A stretch of 64,000 nucleotides of DNA from Oryzias latipes (Eukaryota; Chordata; Actinopteri; Beloniformes; Adrianichthyidae). Below, piece by piece: positions 56,470-64,000 of the stretch. Every line of letters begins with the position of its first letter. The stretch's first letter is position 1. The stretch lies in NCBI RefSeq assembly GCF_002234675.1, contig NC_019866.2, positions 23,219,455 through 23,283,454 on the forward strand, in the 5' to 3' direction. The position numbers were made by a program, and so were the translations under genes. The notes beneath the pieces were generated by a model that worked only from the letters and a program-made list of their open reading frames with translations, did no database searches and had not been told where the DNA came from.

Positions 56470-57545
56470 ACACAACATGTCACGTAAACAAACCTCTGAA
56501 AACAGCATAGATGTTAAGACACGCATGAAAAACACACATACATAACCATGCACACACATAAAAACACAAGCAAGCAAAGCACACGCATGGAAACAGACAA
56601 AACACACATGCTAACGCAAATGTAAAGACACGCATGAACACAAACGCATACACAAACACATGAAAACATGCAAACGCAGAATCAGGCATACATGCAAGTA
56701 TAGGCACGCATGCACGCACACATGTATGCGCACATGCAGGCTAAAACACAAACACTTATGCGTAACAACACAAAGACAGGCATAATGGATGCAAACAAAC
56801 CTTTGACTATATATGAAAACTTTACTGAGTGAGCGTGACGTCATTAATAGAAAATGGTTCACTTCCAGCTCCAACCAAATGAAGTCAATTCAGACGCCGT
56901 TTATTCAGGATACGGACGCCGCCATATTGGAACCAGACAACGTCAATAAGCAGCGATTGGTCTGAGTCGAGGTTTCTATGCCAACTACTCTGGTCAATAG
57001 GGAGTAAGCTTGTTGGAAGGCCATACCACCTGAAAGCACGCTTAGAAGAATCTGTCAATCATTTTGAATGTTGGACGTTTGGGGGTCAGCAAGCTCCGCC
57101 TACTTTCATTGAGACATCTGATTGGCCAGTTTATAACTTCAATAATTTGCAATAAAATATATATATTAAAAAAAAAGAATGTCAAGAAGATCTTAGAAAA
57201 AGGTAACAGAGCCAGAATGGTTGTTCTGACCCATAGAATGACTACGTAACAGCTGTTTATTTCTCCGTAGACGTCTCTGGGATTCTGCAGGTACTTCCTG
57301 TTTGGAACGCCAGGGGGGAGGGGTCACTCAGTCCAGTCCTCATATACAGTCAATGATGCACACATGCATAAAAAAACAAGAATAAAAACACAGATTCAGA
57401 CACTTGCATGCTACAGCACAGATGGAAATTGTTTTATTCAAACACAGATATAAAGTGTAAAGGCACACATAAAAACTCACGCATGCAAAAACACATCTAG
57501 ATACACACATGCATGCAAACACACAGACAAAATGTAAGAAGTTGG
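56470..57545. repeat. Degenerate CA-rich array (acacgcatgaaa-like), split by family X
   Basis: Segments 56,500-56,780 and 57,355-57,535 are made of loosely repeated cacgcatg, aaaacacac and gcaaac words. The family X element in between interrupts an originally continuous array. Confidence 0.65.
56823..57352 (+). repeat. Family X repeat, copy 4 (longest)
   Basis: It begins actgagtgagcgtgacgtca and ends ggtcactcagtccagtcctc, so the ends carry a short inverted ctgagtga. The interior holds the ccatattggaacc, gacatctgattggcc and ggtacttcctgtttgg blocks shared with copies 1-3. It is inserted in a CA-rich array. Non-autonomous, class unknown. Confidence 0.65.
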
Positions 57546-58960
57546 TCTAAAAGAAAATAAGTTGTTGTGTATTAACGTTAACCACATTTGGTGGACCTGT
57601 TCATCTCAAGAACCACAGCAGCCAAACTCCCATGTCACTCAGTATTTATTGTAGAGGAGGGCAGGAGAAGAAGCAAACACTCAGTCGAGCTACATGTGGA
57701 CGCCACGCCGCGGTTGTGCGTCTCTGCTTGAGCAAGGCAGCAGTACAGCAGGTGGCTAAAGGAAGGCAAAGCTTAGTAAGTCATCCAACGGAGGAGGGCG
57801 AGGAACCAGCAGCTGCTCTGGTAGTGTCGGTCTATGGCTGCCATCGGCACAGGAAAGAAGGAAAGACGCAACCGAGAACCACAATGACAGGAAAGACAAA
57901 AAAATAAGGTATGACGTATTAAAAGAAACACACTTAAGTGGATGCTTGAACAAAAAAAAGACATGATTAATGCTTTCCAACATAGAGTTAGTTATTTCTG
58001 GTTTGATTGAGCATTTTTAACAAATAAGAACATTAAATACTGGATTATTTTAACTTGAGGGACATAATCTACTTATGATGCACTGCAGTCTAAATGGCTT
58101 CTAAACATTGTTAAAAACTAAAAGGAAAGATGAAGATGTACTCATCCTCACACTGGAGTGGCAGACGACATACTGGCATGAAAAAACTCAAATGAAAAGA
58201 AAAAAAAAAAGAGGCTGTTTTGTTTAAAAAAAAAAAAAGCCAGGAGTGCACGTTGGGATGGATCTTTGCCTCTTTAAGGTTTTTCCAAAAACTAAGTGCA
58301 CTTTCCCGTTTATGTGAAATTTGGCAATAACTAAAACTACAGTGAGCCCCATCAACAGCTCCACAGAACGACGCAGAGGGAAAGCTGGGGGGAATCATAG
58401 CAACAACCCGCCCCCCCTCCAGTAAAAAGCAACTTCCACCCCGACATACTGCAAAGGCTGCAACACATGGCACAAAAGGAAAAAAAATAACAGTCTGGAC
58501 GGGGAAAAACATCCATTTATAGAGGAAATCGGAAAAAAACAAAAGCATGGGTCCCTTTGATTGACTGACTGCATTTTCACACAGAACTTCTAACAATAAA
58601 TGTGAAAAAGTGTTTCTGCTGCTTTGATTGATCAGTCCTTCAGTCAGGTTTCAGCAGCGGTTCTGGAAAAAGGCGGGACTGCGCTGAGACTCAAACTCTG
58701 CAGACTCCAGACGGGAGGTTAGTCCGGTGAAGCTGCGGTTTGTTTAACCAGATGGTTAACAAGTTACTGGATTGGACCTTTTGGGAAGATTGCAAAAAAG
58801 ATTAACCTGAACGCCTGAAAGACCCTCTCGAAAAAAAAAAAAGATATTTTTAACATGTTTTTGTGATACATTTTCTGATTCTGGAAGACATAAAGAAAAT
58901 GAAGCTTAAATAGAATTTCTGGGTATTTCTTTATTCAAATCAATGTAAATCAGGAACAGA
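57545..58960. other. Intergenic or distal kat7 3' UTR, no gene seen
   Basis: A and T runs produce open frames without protein character. Whether the kat7 3' UTR reaches here cannot be decided from sequence. Confidence 0.35.
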
Positions 58961-58962
58961 CA

Positions 58963-59250
58963 AAAAAAAAAAAGAAGTTCGACGAGGATCGTGTTTGTTA
59001 TGTACAAAATATGGTGGGCGGGGCCACAAGCTCCCTGCTCCGCCCCATTCTGATGCGTTCACTTGCAGACGAATAGATCCGTGTGCTTCTAAACTGGAAT
59101 CCGGATCAAAACTATATGATCGGATTGCAGTGATGTCAGGAGGGTTGTTCTGCATCGTCAGCCCCGCCCACGACTCAGAGGTGAATTTCAGATGCGGCTC
59201 TGCAGAAACTATGTCCTAGAAAATGACACCAGGTTTTTGATTTTGGCTAA
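58963..59250 (-). repeat. Family Y repeat, copy 3 (inverted relative to copy 4)
   Basis: The reverse complement gives the family start (ctaggacatagtttctgcag) and the gatccg, gtctgcaagtg and cagaatggggcggagcaggg blocks in the same order as copy 4. The 3' portion is missing. Confidence 0.7.
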
Positions 59251-59599
59251 AAACTAAAAAACAGTATCATCATGATTAAAACCGGGAACAAAAGATGATG
59301 GGAGCGCGACTTTAATGAGCGTCTTCTCCGTAGTTTAGTCCTGGTGACGGATTTCAGTTCACTTTAGCGTTACCAAACTAAACCAAACTGTCCTCATGTG
59401 TTACTTCTCCATGATTCAAAAGTCCTCTTTAAGGTCATTTCAGTTTGAATAAAGACCCGTTTGTTTTAGAAAACATACGTATTCCATCACAGATACTTGG
59501 AGGCATCTTTCCCAACATCTTTAACCCCCCCTCCGATCATCTTTTTATGTTTTCTAAAAGCGTTCCCACTGGTCTCATAATGGGAATTATGTCGTTTTA

Positions 59600-60015
59600 A
59601 GTCAAATTCATAAAACCTGTGTCGTTTTCTAGGACATAGTTTCTGCAGATCGGCAGGAGTTCATCTTAACTTCACTTTTGAGTTGTGAGCGCGACTGATG
59701 ATGCAGAGCAACCCCGCCCCCACTTCCCGTCATCCATGTGTTGACATGCTCTTCCCTCACAACCCCAACCTAACACCACCGGTGCAGAAAAGACGGTGAG
59801 CGATGTCGGAGCCGTGCATTTTAGACGAGGAAAACACGGATCTGTTCGTCTGCAAGCGGACGCATCAGAATGGAGCGGAGCAGGGAGCTCGTCTGTCATA
59901 GGTCCGTCTGCTCCAGACTCACCACCATTTCAATAAAGAAACACTCAGAAATACCATTTTACTCTTCCTTTTCTTTATAGACATAGTTCCTCCATCATCA
60001 GAATGTCTAAAACAT
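59600..60015 (+). repeat. Family Y repeat, copy 4
   Basis: Carries ctaggacatagtttctgcag, caacctaacaccaccggtgc, gtctgcaagcggacgcatca, gaatggagcggagcaggga and aagaaacactcagaaatacc. With copy 3 it forms an inverted pair separated by about 350 bases. Confidence 0.7.
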
Positions 60016-60019
60016 TATT

Positions 60020-61356
60020 TTTATCCGAGTGCGTTTCTAATGACTCGTCACGACTTAAAGCCAAACAGCTTAAACAAAGAAAAGCCGCTCTAAATGTGCA
60101 GAAACAGACGGTGCTTTAGCACGTTTCAGGCGCCATCGATGCTCTGAAATGAAGCTTCCTGTACCTTTTCTACAACTTTGACACATTTACATCCACAAAC
60201 CCTGTTTAAGATAAATACATTTCCAAAGGAAGACCTTTACATGCTCAACACATTTTAAAGAATATAAATAGTAGGCTTTAAAAATGTTTAAAAAAAACAA
60301 CAAAAGAACCACTCCAAGAAGAAAAAGAAGAAGAGCAACTAAACACAGAGAGGAAAAGGAAAAGCTTCTCCCAGGCTGCTCCAGCTTTGTGTTATATCAG
60401 TGGTAAAACCTCAGAGGTAGAAGAGCATCAAACGGAACTCCAACAAAACCAAAGTGACCAGTTTTCCCACAATGGAGAAGATGAGAAAAGACAACCCAAA
60501 CACACAGAAGAAGCTCAAATGTGAGGCATAAATGCAGGTCGCCCCCTCCCAGGGGCAGCTATAGTTTGTCTGCCTCACTCATCCACGGCTGCAGGTTTCC
60601 AGGGGTTCAAACAGATGTTCCTGTTTCATAACAATCAGACCTGGCCCCCCTCCACAAAGTGCGCTGAAGCCGCTGTGGCGTCTGACAGGAGCAGCGAGGA
60701 CAGGGGAGTTGGCTTTTTTTATTTATTTGTTTATTTTCCTGTTGGAGCTGCGCTGGTTTTTGTCAGCATGACAGCTGTGAGGAGCACGCCGGCGGGCTGC
60801 GCTCCGTCCAACGCCTCCGCGCCGGTTCGATGCGGGGACAGGATGAGCGGGCGCCTGCCGCCCGTTACTAACGCAGTTTCACTCTACTGGAGAGATGGAT
60901 GGAGAAACATCAGCCGCAGATGTGGCTCCTCCCTCAACCTCAGAATAAATAGTAGAGTTCAATTTTAAAAGGAAAACTTACAGTATTTTTATATAAATAA
61001 ATCTAACTCTCCTAAATACAGTTCAGGGACAAAGTGTCTTTGTAAAGGGGGCGTGGCTAAAAGGTCAGAGGCCACTGATATGAGAAATGATGTCTAAACA
61101 GGAAGTGTGCAGCACAGCTCAGCCTTAAAAACAATAAAGAAACCTCTGCTACATAAATATTTAGTTGTTTTAACGTCCTACATCCATAAATCTCTCAAGA
61201 AGGCGTCCGGAGGGGGGTGGGGGTGGGGTTAGTGCTGAATAAAGCCTAGCGCCTGTTTGAACCATCAGAAACCCAGACCTCAGTAGTTTTAAGTGCTGCA
61301 GCTGCAAAGATTGAAGCTCGGGGCAAAGGAGCATGCCAGTGAAAGACAGGGGGCTT
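60020..61356 (-). other. kat7: Probable kat7 3' UTR, with a GC-rich patch
   Basis: Lies directly downstream of the kat7 stop on the minus strand. Minus-strand AATAAA candidates occur at about 60,718-60,733. A CpG-rich patch at 60,740-60,880 has no convincing coding frame. The extent of the UTR is inference. Confidence 0.4.
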
Positions 61357-61638
61357 TTATGTCCCTTTAGGGGGGGTCCATTTTAAGGCTGTGGGGTCTA
61401 TGGTCTTGCCGTTACCCCGTTTGGTCTCCTTCGCCTTCCAGTCATCGATTAGGTCCTTCAGGAAGAAAGAAAACAGTTAACAGCCGATAAGAGTAAATCA
61501 AAATAAAAAGTATTGTTTTTCTTGGTCCCACCTGTCGTTTCAGGACCAGGTGCTTCCCCTTCCAGTATTTCAGCATCTGGAGCGCCTGCAGCGTGCTGAC
61601 GATGTCCACCGGGTTCACCGCCGTCTCCTGGCTGATCT
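61357..61638 (-). CDS. kat7: Histone acetyltransferase KAT7 (HBO1/MYST2), last two coding exons
   Basis: MYST acetyl-CoA-dependent histone acetyltransferase acting with BRPF/JADE and ING partners on H3K14 and H4 in the nucleus. Only the C-terminus is present: exons 61638-61532 (starting mid-codon) and 61455-61357. Together they encode 68 complete codons up to TAA, preceded by a split codon. The winged-helix segment reads [20 protein letters not shown], then [15 protein letters not shown]. The last exon reads [13 protein letters not shown] and ends LKWTPPKGT. These match vertebrate KAT7 and differ from KAT5, KAT6 and KAT8 tails. The remaining exons are past the right edge; none was found up to 64,000. 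It faces away from the edge and converges on tac4. Confidence 0.92.
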
Positions 61639-61639
61639 C

Positions 61640-62095
61640 TGCAGGAGCAGCCAGAGCTGAAGGTGAGCAGAAACTCATCACACCCCACTAAACTGTGAAC
61701 GTGAAACGTTTCACTCCCCCCCCCCCCATCCTGCTAAGGAGCCGCCGCTGGCGATAATGAAACACATTTTGAATCCCAGTTGTGGCTTTTTTTTCTGCGG
61801 GTCTGCAGGAGACGGAGTGTTGAACACTGAGGAAAGTCAGACTCCATCAAAGCATAACTTTGTGCATGGATGAGAAACATTATGGTGCGGGATCGCTGCA
61901 CTGTTGTAGACTTTTTTTTGCATTTCAGCCATTGTTCCAGGAAAATAAGAAACTATCACTTAAGCTTCTCAAGCATTCATGCAGATTCCACCACAGTGCA
62001 GATGCTGTTTCGGCCTGAAGTCTCACTCCACTCATCCTTTGGTCTATTGCAGCGTCTGTGGTCTTTTACTTGTGCCGTTTTATGTCCAAATCAAA
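61640..62095 (-). other. kat7: kat7 intron
   Basis: Sequence beyond the penultimate coding exon is intronic for kat7. It contains a C-run at 61,717-61,727 and no further exon that I could recognise. Confidence 0.5.
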
Positions 62096-62380
62096 AATGA
62101 CCTCATTTTTCTAAAACATAGTTTCTGCAGAGCAGCGTGAGTTCTGTAGAGATTCACCTCCCAAGTATCGATAACAGCCTATTTTTGCATAATTTCAGTT
62201 TAAATTATGGTCTGAGGGCTTTCAGATATGTTGTTATGAACGTTTTAAAGTGATACTTGTTCCTTTGAGATCCTTTACTGGATGTTAAAAAGGTCAATCT
62301 GATTGTTTAGTAAAGGAAAAGTTGTGCATTTCTGATAAAGAGACAAAAAGGAAAAATCTCAACTTTGTGTTACTGTAGAC

Positions 62381-63509
62381 CAGGGGTCGGGAACCTATGG
62401 CTCGCGAGCCATATATGGCTCTTTTGATGGTCACATGTGGCTCGCAGACAAATCTTTAATTATAGTTTTTTTTTTTCATTAGACCAGTCCTTGTCGGGCG
62501 CGATGCGATGCCAGAGGCGCGCAGTAGTAGCGGTGCTTAGAGAGAGAAATCTGCGCCAGCGCTATCAGTTACTATTATCTATTATTTCACAGAGTTTGTA
62601 CCAGCTGGAAACTTGTGAATTGACGTACCTAAAACTGCACGCTCCCGTCTCTGAGAAAGAGCGCGCAGATGCGGGGACGGGATGTGTGAGGGAGAAAGCA
62701 GAGGGTGGGGGTGAGGGGTTGTGGGGACAGGCAGCAGGTGAATCGCGCAGGGATTGTAAAAACGTAAAACCCGCTGCCTGTCACTCTCACTGTGGCGTGT
62801 GAGTGTGTGTTTGGCTCCCCGTCTGCATGTGAGCAGTCTTTGTCACATCTACAGAACATTCAGACCTACGATCACGTTTAAAGTCTCAACGCCTGAACGA
62901 AGCAGAAACTCACCACGTATCAACCAGACTAGACCATCAGCAAAACTACCACGAGAAATACTCATCATTTATTAGCAACAGAATAACAATGTTATTAAAA
63001 AAGAATCCACAGACTTATTGTACTTTAAAAATGTTGAAATTAAATCAAATGCACACATTCATTTGTATATTTAGTTTTAAACAAATTGTCGCGGACTGAG
63101 TTGGATGGCTGTTGGGCCGCGTTAAAAGTTCTGGAGTTCATTGAACGCGTCAAGCAGAGATCTGATTGGCTCTCAGTTCTGTCGCTCAGCCTGTTGTTAG
63201 GTAGTTTGGACCAATGGGGTTCAGCTATGGGCCGAATAAGGGAAATGGGAGGGCTGCAGCGGGAGCAGGGGAATATAAAGTTGGGAGAAGCGCTCTCGTG
63301 TCGGCGGGAGAGATTCAGGAGTTGCTGAATGAATTGAACGGCGTTTGTTGCGGTCTGCAGTAATCGGAATAAAGAACTTTAAAAGAGGTTAAGTCTCCGT
63401 GCCTCAGTGTGGGGAAGGGACACTACATTATTGTATGGCTCTTTCAAAATTACATTTCAAAATATGTGGCGTTTATGGCTCTCTTGGCCAAAAAGGTTCC
63501 CGACCCCTG
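62381..63509 (+). mobile_element. hAT transposon derivative, about 1.13 kb
   Basis: Perfect 15-base ends caggggtcgggaacc and ggttcccgacccctg, flanked by a perfect 8-base duplication ctgtagac (62,373-62,380 and 63,510-63,517). Near 62,830-62,960 the plus strand keeps eroded C-terminal transposase text (CEQSLSHLQNIQT, then LTTYQPD), the hAT dimerisation region. Most of the transposase is deleted, so it is non-autonomous. An LTR-like sequence is inserted near its right end. Confidence 0.9.
63087..63427 (+). mobile_element. Probable solo LTR inside the hAT element
   Basis: A GC-richer 341-base block starting tgtcgcgg and ending about gggacactaca. It has LTR organisation: TATA-like atataaag near 63,273, then AATAAA at 63,368-63,373, then a short R/U5-like stretch. 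The hAT text reads on across it (acaaat | tattgtatggc). The target duplication is eroded, so the right boundary is uncertain by several bases. No internal retroelement genes are present. Confidence 0.55.
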
Positions 63510-64000
63510 CTGTAGACACTTAAGTATCGGCCAGAGTTGCAGGGGAAACATCGGTTATCGGTTGGATCCCATCATCCATGTGTTTACTCTCTCTCCTGTC
63601 ACGTACAGCCCTCACACCCCCCAACCTAACATTACCGGTGCAACAAACATGGCAGCCGTATCAGAGCTGACCATCCGTCCAGTTCTGATCCAGATTCCAG
63701 CTCAGACGAGGAAAACAAAGACGCTCACGGATCCGTTTGTCTGCAGGTGGATGATCAGAATGGAGCGGAGCAGCGAGACTGTGGCCCCGCCCAGCATCGT
63801 TACCATGTCATCTTTTTGCTTCGTCTGCTCCAGATTCACAAATGTTTCAATAAAGAAATACTCAGAAATACCATTTTAGGCGTAATTTTCTTCATAAATG
63901 TCCTCCTTTATCAAAAAAAACGTCTCAAGAACGCGATAAAAACACCAAAAACAGAATTTTCATCAACGTGGGTCTTTAACTTTGTGCATTGATGGATGGA

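Larger units (their letters stand above)
62095..63985 (+). repeat. Family Y repeat, copy 5, split by a hAT element
   Basis: The segments 62,095-62,372 and 63,518-63,985 together follow the family order, from ctaaaacatagtttctgcag to gtgggtcttta. The hAT element at 62,381-63,509 sits between them. All of it is within a kat7 intron. Confidence 0.65.

Noticed and set aside
58111-58596. 161-residue minus-strand Phe-rich frame
   Set aside because: Made by A-runs on the plus strand; its composition is that of translated low complexity, with no motif.
60615-60968. 117-residue plus-strand frame with a GC-rich middle
   Set aside because: No recognisable domain. It is antisense to the probable kat7 3' UTR and driven by local GC content.
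1-64000. CRISPR arrays, operons or other prokaryotic systems
   Set aside because: No direct repeat-spacer pattern was seen. Genes are spliced, and repeats are those of a fish genome.

Overview
The window is nuclear DNA of a bony fish, most likely a percomorph teleost. The evidence is four complete vertebrate multi-exon genes with GT-AG introns plus the end of a fifth, no bacterial-style coding, and typical fish repeats: Tc1-like, hAT and pogo-like DNA transposons, L2-like and L1/Tx1-like LINEs, and tRNA-headed SINEs. The five genes were assembled by hand. Exon joins were accepted only where splice sites, reading phase and remembered family sequence agreed.

Layout. (1) 220-7,125, plus strand: dnase1, secreted DNase I, eight coding exons and an untranslated first exon. 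(2) 13,181-7,239, minus strand: eci1, mitochondrial enoyl-CoA delta isomerase 1, seven exons. It converges on dnase1, with the two poly(A) signals about 115 bases apart. (3) 13.3-19.9 kb: AT-rich intergenic DNA with a SINE, Tc1-like, LINE and pogo-like remnants. (4) 19,981-26,384, plus strand: a motilin/ghrelin-receptor-family GPCR (mlnr-like) with two very large extracellular loops. (5) 26.4-52.2 kb: gene-poor and repeat-rich. Its centrepiece is a palindromic transposon at 42,208-50,283 with about 845-base arms, bearing a nearly intact L1/Tx1-like LINE at its apex and an L2-like LINE in one arm. (6) 52,367-54,161, plus strand: tac4, a tachykinin precursor encoding two amidated peptides. (7) 61,638-61,357, minus strand: the last two coding exons of kat7, a MYST histone acetyltransferase. 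The rest of kat7 lies beyond the right edge.

The host genes are unrelated in function: extracellular DNA degradation, mitochondrial beta-oxidation, peptide-hormone receptor, neuropeptide precursor, chromatin acetylation. The dnase1/eci1 and tac4/kat7 pairs match neighbours I recall on human 16p13.3 and 17q21.33, which supports the assignments. They are not an operon-like system.

Best candidates for new biology: the palindromic transposon with TAC...GTA ends, an apparent 6-base target duplication and 21-22-base subterminal repeats; the 614-residue receptor with about 130- and 150-residue insertions in extracellular loops 2 and 3; a dnase1 with Phe at the position of mammalian actin-contact Ala114; and a long (TG)n tract replacing the polypyrimidine tract of a tac4 exon. 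Limits: repeat family names come from memory of signature ends and protein motifs, not from a search, and percent identities are estimates by eye.
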